From the NCBI RefSeq assembly GCF_009730915.1, contig NC_052478.1, forward strand, positions 12,137,552-12,201,551: DNA of 64,000 nucleotides, written 5' to 3'. Within the stretch, counting starts at the first letter, position 1. Each line of letters opens with the position of its first letter. Source of the stretch: Dioscorea cayenensis subsp. rotundata. Taxonomy: Eukaryota; Streptophyta; Magnoliopsida; Dioscoreales; Dioscoreaceae. Of the stretch, positions 23,088 to 35,129 are shown in pieces. Under the pieces are notes generated by a model, which was given only the letters and a program-made list of their open reading frames with translations, had not been told where the DNA came from and did not search any database. The position numbers and the translations under genes were made by a program.

Positions 23088-24607
23088 TCAACGGCTACAT
23101 CGGTGTTCAATGTCCGGGCATTCTCCTGGTTCTTCTTTTCCTGCCTCACTTCGTGGGGGGAGCATCTTCAGTAGTTGATTCATTCTCGTCCTTTTCATCT
23201 TCGGTGGCCTTTTCACCTTCTGTGTGCTTCTCACCTTCAGTGTCTTCCTTGGCGGCCTCCTTGTCACCTTCTCTGTCCTCCATGACGGCTTTCTTATCCT
23301 CCCGGGGGGCCTCCTTGTCCTCCCCGGTGTCCTCCCGGCGGCCTCCTTCTCACCCTCTTTTTCCTTGTCACCTTTGCTGTCCTCCCCGGTGGTGACCTTC
23401 TCACAGTCCTTTTCATTGTCACATTGGCTATCATGTTCCTCGGCGGCCTCCTTCTCACCGTCTCTTTCATTCTCACCTTTGTTGTCCTCCCTAGCGGCCT
23501 CTTTCTCACATTCTATTTCCTTGTCACCCTGGCCGTTCTTCTCCCCTGGGGACTCCTTCTCACATTCCATTTCCTTCTCACCTTGGTTGTCCTCCTTCTC
23601 ACCCATGGCCTCCTTCTGACCTTCGGCGTCAGTCTTCATACTAGTGCTTGGTATTATTCTTCTCTTCATCGCGTCGAGTAGTATACGTGCGACATAGCGG
23701 AGGCGACAAATGAGTAATGTACATAGTACAACATTGTTAAACATTGGAAATAATACATTCATCCAAATTACCAATCATTTTCATCAGCAATAGGATTAAC
23801 TTACTTTTCTCCCTTTAATTGAATTAAGCAGCGGCTCGATAGACGCCGACTTGATGTAACTGGAATCTCCATAGCACATGAGACGCGGTGACTGGCCTAT
23901 TCTTTGTTCCTTCACATTGCCCGTCACCTCATAAAACCAAATTATCAGAGCAATGGAGCAACCTCTCAAATACCCTGCACTATGGCACTTTTCCTTACAA
24001 CGAAGTTTGACATGGCCGGCTGTCGCAGGGATGTCTTCCATCATCCACTTGTGAGTAGCATGCGCCCATGCATAACGGCCAGGTGACACCAAATCGTCGG
24101 TGTACCTTGCTACAAATGGTGGCGCATTTAGACAAGTGTTGCGGAAACAGAATCATCGTCATGAAGTACGCCACCAGGAGTTTCACAAAGATCTCCTCCT
24201 CGCCGTGTTTGCTGCGTACAATTCTCAGCAGGCTATCTTTGATTGCATCTCGGTGATGGTTGTGCATTTTATGCAGAAAGTTCTTCTCAAATTCTGACTA
24301 GACCCTCTCATGCTTGAAAGAGACAATATCTCCATGGCAACTGAGGCCTAGGATGAGAGCGACATCTTCTGTTCTGAACGGGAGCATACTTTGTCCTATC
24401 GTAAATATTTGGCAGTTCACGTCGTACAACTGCAATACCACATCAAGAACCCCTCGCTCTTGCAATACAGGAGTGACGTCCCTAAAATGGACAAACAGCG
24501 TACCACGAAGTATCTCCCAATGACGCCTGTTCATTTTTTTTCAACTCTGCAATGGTTTCAATAACTGGGCCTAGATAACACCGAGCGTTTACAAGTATTG
24601 TTGCCAT
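23088..24607 (-). pseudogene. Second MULE gene, DUF1985/plant-mobile-domain-like
   Basis: Convergent with the transposase. It probably starts at ATG 24607 (MATILVNARCYLGPV); a run of eight A's near 24535 shifts the frame into MNRRHWEILRG. The core contains SMLPFRTEDVALILGLSCHGD, the pattern of the helical DUF1985/plant mobile domain proteins often found inside MULEs. A stop lies near 24298 and a second frameshift near 24119. Then come RYAWAHATHKWMMEDIPA and GYLRGCSIALIIWFYEVTG, which I place by resemblance with the same MULE-borne proteins. A GTAAGT donor at about 23811 ends this exon. The last exon (to 23088) is highly repetitive Lys/Glu/Gly (GEKE..CEKE units) with a basic tail. The role is unknown; family assignment is tentative. 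Confidence 0.6.
23150..23640 (-). repeat. Coding minisatellite (Lys/Glu/Gly repeats)
   Basis: Imperfect repeats of GAGAAGGAGGCC-like units on the minus strand encode alternating acidic-basic blocks in the last exon of the second MULE gene. In the 3' third the same repeats are read in another frame as Arg/Pro-rich sequence. This suggests an indel inside the array. Confidence 0.7.
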
Positions 24608-25341
24608 CTTCTAATCTATATAAAAAAGGCAAACACAAACTCAATCACTAAGAGATAAAAATAATAATATACACATCAAACCTGACAGAATACATAGGAA
24701 AAGCAACAAATTTTACACAAGAATGTCGATATTATTAAAGGAATCACACAACTTTACACAGAAAATAAGGAAGGCCACACAAATAACCCTTCTTCCACTG
24801 CAATCAGATATGCCTTCTCACCTTCGTGCGGCCTTTTCCCCTTGAGGTAAATCGCCAAGATTCCACAAAATATTACTGAAGATCTTTGCCAAAGAACAAC
24901 TCTGCAATGGAAACCGAGGATGAAACTCGCCGGCGATCTCGAAGATGAGGTTTTGCAAGAGAGGAAATGAGCGAAAAAATGATTTCAACTTTTTCCACCG
25001 ATATAAGAAGAAGGCGAAAGGATGCGCCGGTTGGATGCGACGATTGGAAGATAGGGTTTCGTTCCCGAATCCCAGCCATGCCTCTAGCAGTTCCCAAGGA
25101 AAAGCAGGGGTAAAAGCGTCAAATCAACCACTCTGAATTCAACCGCATTTAATTCAAAGCACACAGGGGTAGCAAGGTCATTTCACAACGCAATTAACGC
25201 CTCCCTCGCCTCTGTCAGTTGCTTTTGGGCTGAAACGAAATTTGCACAAAAAGTAGGGACCCCTGAGGAAACACAAACATTGGGGGGATTAGGATTCTTA
25301 AAAGTATTGAGGGGTTTTTTGCTATTTTCCTGTTTTATTTA

Positions 25342-26987
25342 TTGTATACTAATATTGTACATATTTTGTAGATAGTTAGTTACCTAAAACTTCATCACTT
25401 ATAGCACTTCCCTTCACCCCCTACAAACTTTATTTGAATTAATCAGATTTTGATTTTATTAATACTAAAACACTTAAAATTATGAAATTAAAAGGAAAAA
25501 CTAATTAATAAAAACTTAGTTCTTCTATTACTTTACTATATTTTTATCAAATATGTGTATAGATATAAATTATATTTTTTATATATCATGTGTTTTAAGA
25601 AAATATAAAGCTATATAATTGGTTTGAATTAAAAATATGATTTTTTTCATAAAAATAAAAATTATTCTATACTTACAAATTTTTATTTAAACAATTATGT
25701 AAAAATATTATTTTTAATATGTAGTAGTCAATGAGGAGCAAGTTGCCAATGATATGGTGGTCAACAGTCAAAAAGCCAATAGACTACAGAAAAGCAATCG
25801 GAGGATGACAGCTGTTACCCGTTTTGGGAATTTTATCATGGGATGAAGCTAGGGAATTGTCATATAATTAGTATATCACACTAATATGAAATGATTGTAA
25901 TCCTTAACTAATATAGCAAGGAATAGTGTAAGGCACGAGACTCATAGTGATGGTTATTGGAGTATATATTATGAAACAAGAGAATCGGTGGGCAAGGAGC
26001 CTATCCTTCATCTTTTCCTCTTTTTCCCTCTCTCTTTCTTTCCCCCTCTTTCTCCTTTTTTCTTTTTCACTGCGTCTCATTGAAAGAAAACTCTAGTCGC
26101 CGCACGGAGCCCTACATAACGTGTTAAAACTTAAAACCTCAAAATTTGATAATAAAATAAAATAAAAGTTAATATATAATATTTGAAAAGTTTTTCATTA
26201 CGATCACTAACTAGAAAACCAAGTGAAAGTCACCAAAAGTGATGAATGAATAATGTAAAATCGAATCTCTTATAATATTATATAAATATACTATAAATAT
26301 ATTATAAAAATACTGTATTGGACTATTAATACTATTCTCCGCCGTTTGGGCATTCCAAATAATAATAAATAAAAATAAAAGTCTTTCATTATGTTTTCAA
26401 TGAATAAGAAATAGAAATATGGTTTTTAAAATTTCTAGGGTTTCGTTTTCCTATGCATGATTGAGCGCAAGGTCTGCGATCGTGATTCATGAAATCTCAA
26501 TCTCTTCCTGTATTTCTTTGATCACTGTTTTCATCAGAAGATCTGATTCTTGTGCGTCAAACTCCAGTGTCTTCTCGAGGAATCAAGCATTCCAAGGTTT
26601 CAATCAGATCATACTGTCAATTTCTTTGCTTTAATCGTGGTCGATTTCTTTCTATGCATGGATTGAGGGTTTCTATACTTAGGTTTTCTTTCTGCATTCA
26701 ATTTTGTGGATTATATGCTTGTTTTTGTTTGATCTGTGATTTAATATGTGCATTTTGATTATTAGGGTTTCGTTTTTTATGTCTTCGGAGTTTTGAGATC
26801 TAGATTCCTTCAGAGTCTCTGTTGGTGCTATATTTCAAATGGAATAAGCCAACTCATGGTCTATAGTCTCCATTGTGTTACAAAGCTGTGGAGAACTTAT
26901 ATTCAATTCAAAGAAACTGGGTTATTCTTTAAATTGTCCTTGTCTCTAGCATGCCCAAATATACATAGGTGCAATTTTAGCAACACC
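25342..26987. other. AT-rich intergenic and 5' region of the TRM9-like gene
   Basis: No transposon or coding signal in the first kilobase. The stretch from about 26440 has leader-like sequence (AGGGTTTCG motifs, pyrimidine-rich) and may be the untranslated first exon and intron of the methyltransferase. TTTTAG at 26975-26980, just before the ATG at 26988, could be an acceptor. A transcript would be needed to tell. Confidence 0.4.
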
Positions 26988-28688
26988 ATGACACCAAATC
27001 TTGATGACTGTACGACCACTGATAGCAAAAGCTTGTTGGATTTGAATTCACTTGAGTTGAAGCAAGGGCCTCATGTAAGCTTTGAAACCAGGGATCATCA
27101 ATCTGTTCAGTTGACACCAGAAATTGAAAAGAAGTATGTTCATCGTGTTTATGATGCAATTGCTCCGCATTTCAGCGCCACAAGGTTTGCAAAATGGCCA
27201 AAGGTTGCCGGATTCTTGAATACTTTGAAACCTGGTTCAGTTATCCTGGATGCTGGTTGTGGAAATGGGAAATATTTGGGTTTGAATCCAGATTGCTTGT
27301 ACATTGGATGCGACATAAGTCCATCTCTTATTGACATATGTGCAAGAAGAGGACATGAAGTTTTGGTTGCAGATGCAGTTAACCTTCCATATAGGAATGA
27401 TTTTGGTGATGCTGCAATTTCCATTGCTGTGTTGCATCACCTAAGTACTGAAAGCAGGAGGAGAAAAGCCGTTGATGAGTTAGTACGGGTTGTTCGAAAA
27501 GGTGGTCTTGTTCTTATTACGGTGTGGGCTGTTGAGCAAGAGGATAAGTCGTTGCTTATGAAATGGACTCCTCTTTGTGAAAAGTACAATGAAGAGTGGA
27601 TAAGTCCTACTAATATTATTCCATCACGTAATCCATCAGCAATCGTGCTTGAAAGCATCCCGGAGGCAGATGAGAACTCCCAACATCAAGGAAATCAATC
27701 TAGCAAACCACAAACTCAGTCAAATGGCGAAGACAAGTCAGAGGAGAAATTGGCTGTTGAAAGTTCTAGTTCTTCATGCAGTGGCAAAACAGAAGCACAA
27801 CAAGAGTATTTTGTTCCTTGGCATTTACCATTTCATCGTGCTGAAATTGGAGGTGCAACTGCATCTGCGCTTGAAAATGGACTAGCAAAGAAAGATAATA
27901 AGAAGGGGGCTATGGTGTACAATCGATACTACCATGTTTTTGCTGAAGGCGAGCTTGAAAGGTGAGTATTCTTGTATTAAGTTTAATTGTCAATTTTCTT
28001 ATCGAAGTGTGTTTTTCCTTGCCCTGTTTTGCTCTTTCTTGAGTTATTTCAGAAATATTTGTCATAGTATAAATAATCATGCAACCCATTTTTTTGCATT
28101 TTCGCAATGCTGTCGAGGAGCTCCATCAAGTGCTTGAAAAGTGGAAAATGAACCAATTTAGACATGTAGACAAAGATAAACATATATTTTTATGATGCGC
28201 CAAGAATGTACAGTAATAAAACTTTGAATAGGAAAATAGATTTTCTTCCATCAAGGTCCAAGTGGAGAAAGCTAGACCCTTGGCCTGGGATGAATACTAC
28301 GAATATGCGGCCATTATTAAATAAAAGGTTAGGCATAACTTTGACCAAGATGGATGTGTAAGGTGGTAATAGAAATGCAAAAGTTTTCTTTGGAACAAAT
28401 GTAGAGAGCTCAAATTCACTAAGAAGTGGCTTTGGCTAGACATTTCCTGAGAAACTTTTGGATTGGTGAACACTTGTTTAAAAAAAACGCACACACATAC
28501 ACAAGTACATTGAAAGATTTTTAGACGCTTACATTTTTATGATGTATCAAGCCTATATTTGCCTATTACATAACATGCACGCCTCGCCTGCTCTATCAAC
28601 CAGGTTAGTTTCTGGAATGGATAATGCAACCATTGTTGAACAATTTTATGACAAGTCCAATTGGTGTATTGTGTTGGAGAAGAGATGA
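26988..28688 (+). CDS. TRM9: tRNA wobble-uridine methyltransferase, TRM9-type (two exons)
   Basis: Exon 1, 26988-27961; GT/AG intron, 27962-28603; exon 2, 28604-28688; 352 aa. TRM9 enzymes use S-adenosylmethionine to make the methyl ester of carboxymethyl side chains on wobble uridines of cytosolic tRNAs, together with the small zinc protein TRM112. Visible family signs: YDAIAPHFSATRFAKWP (residues 55-71), SAM motif I LDAGCGNGKY (87-96), CDIS (108-111), ADAVNLPY (128-135), and the C-terminal signature EYFVPWHLPFHRAE, then YNRYYHVFAEGELERLVSG spanning the intron, ending NWCIVLEK. A Ser/Gln-rich linker (about 225-270) is less conserved. The start is the ATG at 26988, because the longer open frame upstream begins at a non-ATG codon and has no family similarity; an in-frame ATG at 26855 is an alternative. 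The gene looks intact. Confidence 0.92.
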
Positions 28689-30720
28689 ATTATGTTGCAA
28701 GAACAAGAGACTCTCTAAGCTGTGATTTTGTCCTTTTCATATGAAACAAGGTCATCAGTGGTTCAAGCGGCCCAGTCTGTTTCAAGTTCTTAATAGAAGG
28801 ATTGCCTCCCCAAGTTTTCAATGGAGGAGCATATCTATATTGTTTACTGTACTGAAAAGAGTCCATCATAATCTGCAATATATTTTGTTATTGTCAAGTG
28901 ACCATGAGTATCAAGAGCTCTTTTGGCTTAGTATGCAGATGTATTAGAAGGCATACACATAGTTGCAAAACTAATGAAGCTGAAAGCATTCCAAAATCAG
29001 TTTGAGGTTAACAGGGAAAAGTCCATGGTCACAAGACCATATCTATTTTTTGGATTAAATTTCTTGAATTGTACTTTTTTTTTTTGTGGCAATTTTGCTT
29101 CTCCAAATATCATCTTGAAGTTGTTTTGGTCTTTGTACTTTAAACATAATGTATTTTTGGTCTGTCACCTAACTACGCTTATATAATTAGAAATATATGT
29201 ATATATATATATATAGATATTACATGTTTAAAACTTAATTTTTTTAATTAAACTTTAATTAGATTTTGAAGATTTTAAGAATACTATAAAAATTTAAAAA
29301 CTTAGTATGTATAACGCTACCGTGCTCTACTGCTTAGGTGTCATGAAGTTATTATTTAAATGGTTGTAATTTAGTTTTTTTTTTTAATTGTTATGTTTTG
29401 TAGATTGAAGATGAGTGTGTTATTATTTTTTATTATAAAAAATCATTAGATTTTGTTTGGCATAATTTATTTAACTGTGAGGGATTTGATCTCTTGGAGT
29501 TTTGCTTAACAATGAGGGAGTTCTAATATTTTTACAGCGAAGTTGATATCATGCAGTTTTACTACTATGTCATTTTAATATATATATATATATATATGTA
29601 AAGATCATTTAAATTTTTAATATATATGTCACATCATTAATTTTTAAAAAAAATTATAAATTTTATTTATTTATTATTTATTTTTTTAATAATGTGGTTG
29701 ATGTAGTATCACTATCTGAATTTTTTTAAAAAAATATATTATGTTTTTGGAATTAGAAGTCAATGAAACACTAACATCACATATGATTTTTATCTTTTTC
29801 AAATTTAAAATTGTTACATCGGAAAAAAAGTAAAAAAAAAATTATTTATTTTTATTATCAAAACCCCTAAAGAAAAAACTGGGAAGTTAACCCTAAACTC
29901 TAAACAAAGAAAAACTCTCTTTACTTTAAAATTTTAAAATGTGGCATAGCACTTAATTACATCTCCTAATCATGTAATTAAGAAAATATTTAAAATTTTA
30001 AAATTTCTTGTTTTTAGTATGTTTGGGCAAAGGTATAAATCGAACCAAATAGTCTACGAGCAATTCAGAGTTTGGACTAAAAAAAAAACTCATTTATTAA
30101 ATAAATGAACTGAACTCTAATTTGGCTTTCGAATTCGAATAGATAATCACTCTAACTTGAGTCTCAAATTGCTCGACTCGTTTAAGATTTATGAAAAGCT
30201 CAGTATTGTAATATATAATATTGTAACAATTTAAATATTATTTTCAATTATCATTGTAGTTATGTTACAGTAATTAAAATTGTTATAGCATATATAGTAT
30301 AACTGTATTAAATTATTGTATATGTCTATATTATAACTATGATACTGTAGTTATCGAGCCAAATTCGTGCTTGATATTTCTTTAGTGATTCCAGTTTGAG
30401 CTGGACAAGAGAAGCTTAAAATAGACTTGTCTCGAGCATCATTCAAATAATATCTTAACCAAAGTAGGGTGGGCCAGATGTTTGAGGGACAAATGTGTAC
30501 TTTCACCTTATTTCTGTCTAAATAATCAAACATACACACCTAGTCTTTGTAAAATATTATTTCTGTGCTAATTAAACATGCAGACCTCGGTTTTGTAATA
30601 TCTTGAAATACCAATAACAGAAAACTGTGGTCAGCCACTTCACAAATTCCAGGACTTTAGACACCAACATAGAACACAGAAAAACAGAAACCAGCAACCG
30701 AAGATTCAATCGTTTCTCAT
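28689..30720. other. AT-rich intergenic region
   Basis: Contains the 3' flank of the TRM9-like gene, then very AT-rich sequence with TA runs near 29200 and 29580. No recognisable coding region or transposon. The short frames at 28741-29186 show no family resemblance. Confidence 0.5.
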
Positions 30721-30724
30721 TGCC

Positions 30725-30730
30725 TATAAA
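30725..30730 (+). promoter_or_regulatory. TATA box of small gene 1
   Basis: CCTATAAATTA lies 70 bp before the ATG at 30795, a normal plant spacing for TATA plus a short leader. Confidence 0.65.
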
Positions 30731-30794
30731 TTAACCAAAACCATTTTGCATTCACTCACAAAACAAATCAAGATCAAATATTAGTTTGACAGAA

Positions 30795-31055
30795 ATGGCA
30801 GATATTTCAGACATTGCTATGCTGATGCTGGAGGAGTTTGAGAGGAGGAACAGGTTTGAGAATGGATATGGAGTTGATGATAATGCTGAATCCATAGCTT
30901 TCCTTGCAATGAAAAGGAAGATGAAGGAGGAGGCATCTCATCTCATGGAGTTAATGGTGGAAGGGAAAAATAAGTATTTGGAGATGATGAAGAGAGCCGT
31001 TGAGCCTAAGAGCCCCATCAGCTCAGTTATGTTTCAAGGATTGTTTTCTCCTTGA
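30795..31055 (+). CDS. Small uncharacterised protein 1 (86 aa)
   Basis: An intact single-exon frame starting MADISDIAMLMLEEFERRNRFENGYGVDD and ending EPKSPISSVMFQGLFSP. I do not recognise the family. It is predicted soluble and mostly helical, with Met-rich and charged stretches (KRKMKEEASHLMELM) that could form an amphipathic or short coiled helix; there is no signal peptide or membrane segment. The clearest evidence that it is a gene is its paralogue at 32692-32907: both share MAD(I), EEFERR, RFE.G.GV, the A(V/L)EPKS motif and the ending (L/F)F(S/C)P. A TATA box lies upstream. The ATG was chosen over a non-ATG extension because the paralogue begins at the same MAD. Confidence 0.8.
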   Translation: MADISDIAMLMLEEFERRNRFENGYGVDDNAESIAFLAMKRKMKEEASHLMELMVEGKNKYLEMMKRAVEPKSPISSVMFQGLFSP

Positions 31056-32638
31056 TCTTTTTCTCTCTCTTTTTTGTTGATGGTTATTGTGAGTTAAAAA
31101 AGTTTGATCCAAGTTTTGTTTGTATGAATTGGGTGTTGTTTTCTTGTAATATAATCTATGTTGGATTTATGTCTACTTTTCTTTAGCTCATTAATTTTGG
31201 TAATACATTATTTTAATACCATGTGATATGAATTTATAATGATTTTCTTTTATAATGTAGCACGGTGTTTGTCAAATCATAAAATATCAATGATGAATCT
31301 TAAAAAAAATTATTTTCTTTTAATACTCACTTATTTAGTCTAAATCTCACATTTAGATATTTTATAATATAAAAAGAATTATTAAAAATTAATATTTTAA
31401 AAAAATAAATAAAAGCCAGTTCTTATTTCCTTTCAGTGAAAATATTTGCTTTATCATATTAAATATTTGATCTATTTTATACCTTCAATGTGTTACGTAG
31501 CATCTGACTTGGTCTACTGCATGAAATACTTTGTCATGCGCACGGCATTAAAATTTAATCACAATATAAAACATATATTTGCATATTATGAAATTTTATA
31601 ATTAAATATATAAATTTTATTTGGATAAGTGATCTTTTAGTCTATTAGTATAAAAGACTTTTATTAAAAATGTTTTGGTCATTATCAAGAAAACAGGGGA
31701 GAGCATAAATGAGTTGAGGTATCAACTTTTCTTTGATGGACACTCTTTGCTTATCCACTTTATAAAGTACAAAGATTATTTAAAATTATGAATTTTAATT
31801 TATAAATTTATGATTTTTTTTTATAATCGATAATATGTGATCTTCCATTTATGGGTTTGTCAAGAGATATGTACGTACAAAAGTGCATAATTATGGTGGT
31901 TTGTTGATCTTTTAGAGATTTATTAATTCTATTAGATACCGCATTGAGCAATAAAAATTTAATATGTGCATGTGAGTGATGCGACTCTTTCCAGAGATGA
32001 CTTTTTTAAATCTATTTAAATAATATTATAAACACTATCTAAACTCGGGAATAATAAATAAATATAACTACTATAATATTACAATGTATGGCTTTGACTC
32101 TACATCTCTCCGCCCATTGTCATAGTATAATTCAGCACATTCACTGTGCTACATAGTGGTTGTCTGACCCTACTTATTAAGTATAAGCTTTTGTTTTATT
32201 AGTTTAAGTTTTTAAATTAAATTTAATTTTGATAGTATGTAAATTTGTTGCTTTTGAGTCTGAATCAGATTTAGATAACACTTAACATTAATTGCTTCTG
32301 ACACAGGCAAATTTCCGGATATAAAATATGTTACAATGTGCTTTGTCACAAAACCACTAGCTGGTGATGATCAACACTAGTCAAAAACAATTTACCAACT
32401 TCTCATCTCTCATAGAAAAAAAGGGGGCAAAGTAAAACAAGGCCACCTTCAAGAACATGTCTTTGTCCCACAGAAAAACAACACCATTAGTGCCCCAAAC
32501 AGAATGAGTACATGCTTAAAACCACCGCCCATAGTTTTCTTACTAACAAAACCAAATCATATCCTGCCAAATATAAACAGTCTCAAACCTGTCATCCTTA
32601 TCCACAAAACACAAGCTATTATTTTATTTTTTTTTACA
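31056..32638. other. Intergenic region between the small paralogues
   Basis: AT-rich. It holds the 3' flank of gene 1 (TTTTCTCTCTC and AT-rich sequence with AATAT/ATAATCT) and the upstream region of gene 2. No transposon is recognised between the two copies, in contrast with most of the window. Confidence 0.5.
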
Positions 32639-32646
32639 TATAAATA
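32639..32646 (+). promoter_or_regulatory. TATA box of small gene 2
   Basis: TATAAATA, 46 bp upstream of the ATG at 32692. Confidence 0.6.
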
Positions 32647-32691
32647 TAACACTTTGAGATGTGGTAGTTTAAGCATTGATTAATTGAGAAA

Positions 32692-32907
32692 ATGGCAGAC
32701 ATAGCTTTGCTAGTGATGGAAGAGTTTGAGAGGAGGAAGAGGTTTGAGATCGGTCATGGAGTTGAGGAGAAGCAGAGCTCTGTGATTCTGTGTTCTTTGA
32801 AGAAGAAGAGTGTGGAATTGGAGAAGATGATGGAGTTTGCTAAGAAGGCTCTTGAGCCAAAGAGTCATTTAGGGTTTGCTCTTTCAGAAGGCTTCTTCTG
32901 TCCTTAA
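32692..32907 (+). CDS. Small uncharacterised protein 2 (71 aa)
   Basis: Intact single-exon frame beginning MADIALLVMEEFERRKRFEIGHGVEE and ending ALEPKSHLGFALSEGFFCP. It is a paralogue of the 86-aa protein 1.6 kb upstream in the same orientation, shorter by about 15 residues in the N-terminus and middle. Conserved ends and a variable middle suggest that the N-terminal EEFERR helix and the EPKS..G(F/L)F(C/S)P tail are the functional parts. Very basic and acidic residues alternate (LKKKSVELEKMMEFAKKA). Function unknown. A tandem duplication is the simplest origin. Confidence 0.8.
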   Translation: MADIALLVMEEFERRKRFEIGHGVEEKQSSVILCSLKKKSVELEKMMEFAKKALEPKSHLGFALSEGFFCP

Positions 32908-35120
32908 TTTTGTTTTTTTTATTAATTTGAATGCTGATGCTGTGCAGTTACTGTGTAAATTGCAATAAATATCTTGTTCTGTTATTTTGATGTCTGTGTG
33001 TGGTAGATGTTGGTTTTTGAGCTGGATAGAAACATTCAGATATAATATCTTCTAAATTATGGATTTTTATTTTATTTTATTTTGTGTGTGTGTGTGTGTG
33101 AAGCAAGAGTTGATACAGAAGGGGATAGAATCATGGATATTGAAATTATACCTGAAAACTAAAAAAAAAAATCTAGAGACTATGAAGTTAGGAAATCAAA
33201 GTTGTAGCACAATGACATATATCAACAATAATTAATCAGATATAAATCAGATGAAAATCAGAATAAAATGGAGCATTCAATTGGTGGTCTCCAAATTGTT
33301 TGAATACACATGCAGGCATCTTGAATCTTGATACTTGACTGAAACTCAAAGAATACAGGAAAAAGTTATGTATCAAGATGTAAACCACAAAAAAAAAAGG
33401 ATTACTAGTAATCTTTGAATACAAACTACAAAGTTATGTATCAAGACTCAAATTACTAAAAAAAAAAAAAATTAGAAAATGATTACTAGTAACCATTGAA
33501 TAAAATATGATCAGATGATCAAGCTTAGTATTTATTCATTGTCAGCTCATTCTGAGACTTTCTGTATTGCTGATTCTTCATAATGTGAATTATAGTACAA
33601 TCAATTGACAGCATTGTCAATCCTTCATAATGTGAACTGTATTAGCACCCAACAGCATATTGCTGATATAGAGTTGATAGCTTATTGCCAATCCTTCATA
33701 ATGCAAAGGATAGTAGCATGGATAACATGTTGCTGTTGCGCGGTCGTTGAAGATGATCTGTTCTATTGCCTTCTTCCAATTGTCGAACGTGCAATGCTTT
33801 TTGTCGAGGATCTTGAGCTGAACAGGAAAGCGAATGCAACAATCAAGCTAAAGATTGTTAATTCAGTGAGTGAACTGTCAATCTTTGAGGTGAACCGCTT
33901 CATCAGGATCACTTTTATCAAACAATAATCTTTGTGTCAGTTTTTTCATGTGAAATTCAGCAAACAGATCTCTGTCATGGATGTGAACCAGAAATTTAAA
34001 TTTTAAACAATTTCTCATGTGTATCATCAATTGATTTAAGCAAGCTTGAGAAAAATAATTACCAAGTTGTAAAAAATATGGACAGAAGAAATTGATATGT
34101 CAGTGAGTCTTATTTTATTTTATTTTATTTTTTATTTTTTGACGATATGATCTTGAAGTAGGTGGAGAATAACTAGAAGGAAATCACCAATAACATAGGT
34201 TTACACTTAACACATACAACCATTCTCTAGGATCATGACTGTAAATGAGAAATGAAACTATATTTATAAAGAACTTTGGATGAGAAGCAAATGAAGTAGT
34301 GGCTTTCTCAACATAAATCAAGATTTAGGTATTCCAATTGGATGAGAGTAATTCATGAGATAAGGCCAATGCTTTTCCAGGGGACCTTAAAATGAATTGG
34401 GTAAGTTTTGAAAATTGAAAAAAAAATAAAAAAGAAAACTTTTCCAGCAAGTTTATGGCAGAAAGTGAATTCTACATGCAAGAGGAAAGTAAATATCAAA
34501 ATTGTAAGGAATTTAACAAATTCTTTATCAAATCAGGATGGTGAAAGTGAATTTATTTTAGTAACATTGATGATTTTGAAATGTATCCACAATAACCAGC
34601 CAAGGATTAGATTGCAGCAAGTTGCCATGATTGCTGTGCTTTTTTTATTCTATGTTCAACTCTCCAACAACTTTGAATCATTCTCTCTGCTTAACGACGA
34701 TATTGTGTTCGTTTGGATGCAAATATTAAAATGGGGATCAATTCTTGTGGCATGTAATAGGCATACACCAATTCTCCAATTCTTGTGGCATGTAATAGGC
34801 ATACACCAATAGAGTTGGGAATGAAATTGAGCTGGATTTCATCCCCTCAAAACCTATGGATTGTTCATGCCCCAATTTGGGGGCATGAGCATTCTTTGCC
34901 CTTTAATTATCATTTTACCATTAATAAATAAAAACAATTATTATTATAATGCACCCCATACCTCTTATAATTAAATCACTTTTTAATTAAATTAATTTAT
35001 GTCATCAAAATATTTAATTATCATAATTAAATAAAAAATATCTAAACATTTAATAATCATAAATTGAGATAGACTCTGAAATTATTTTAAGAAAGTAAAA
35101 ATTTGTCCATTTTATCTTAT
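32908..35120. other. Intergenic region, no supported gene
   Basis: AT-rich. Holds a (TG)n run near 33085-33099, repeated TTCATAATGTGAA-like words near 33578-33690, a (TTTTA)n stretch near 34110, and an exact-looking 38-bp tandem duplication (34741-34778 and 34779-34816). Open frames at 33605-33928 and 34408-34812 lack ATG support or family resemblance and are not called. Confidence 0.5.
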
Positions 35121-35129
35121 TTAAAAATA

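Larger units (their letters stand above)
19377..25332 (+). mobile_element. Two-gene MULE, about 6 kb
   Basis: It encloses a MuDR-type transposase pseudogene (+) and a convergent second gene (-). The ends show a weakly conserved inverted pattern (GGAAAAATTACC.AAAAGTCCCT on the left; complement of AGGGGTTTTTTGCTATTTTCC on the right). Identical 9-bp TTTTATTTA at 19368-19376 and 25333-25341 would be the target duplication, although the right end then carries two extra bases (TG) beyond the left end's match. Nine base pairs is the Mutator standard. The duplication is AT-rich, so chance is not excluded. Confidence 0.65.

Noticed and set aside
23153-23681. Plus-strand Ser/Leu/Phe-rich ORFs
   Set aside because: Antisense shadows of the Lys/Glu/Gly coding minisatellite of the minus-strand MULE gene.
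26793-26987. N-terminal extension of the TRM9-like protein by 65 residues
   Set aside because: It starts at a non-ATG codon and has no family similarity. A possible splice acceptor lies just before the ATG at 26988.
33605-33928. 107-aa ORF with a Cys-rich patch
   Set aside because: Opens at a non-ATG codon, overlaps short repeats (TTCATAATG words), and has no recognisable family or paralogue.
34408-34812. 134-aa ORF
   Set aside because: AT-driven composition; it ends inside a 38-bp tandem duplication, and no motif is visible.
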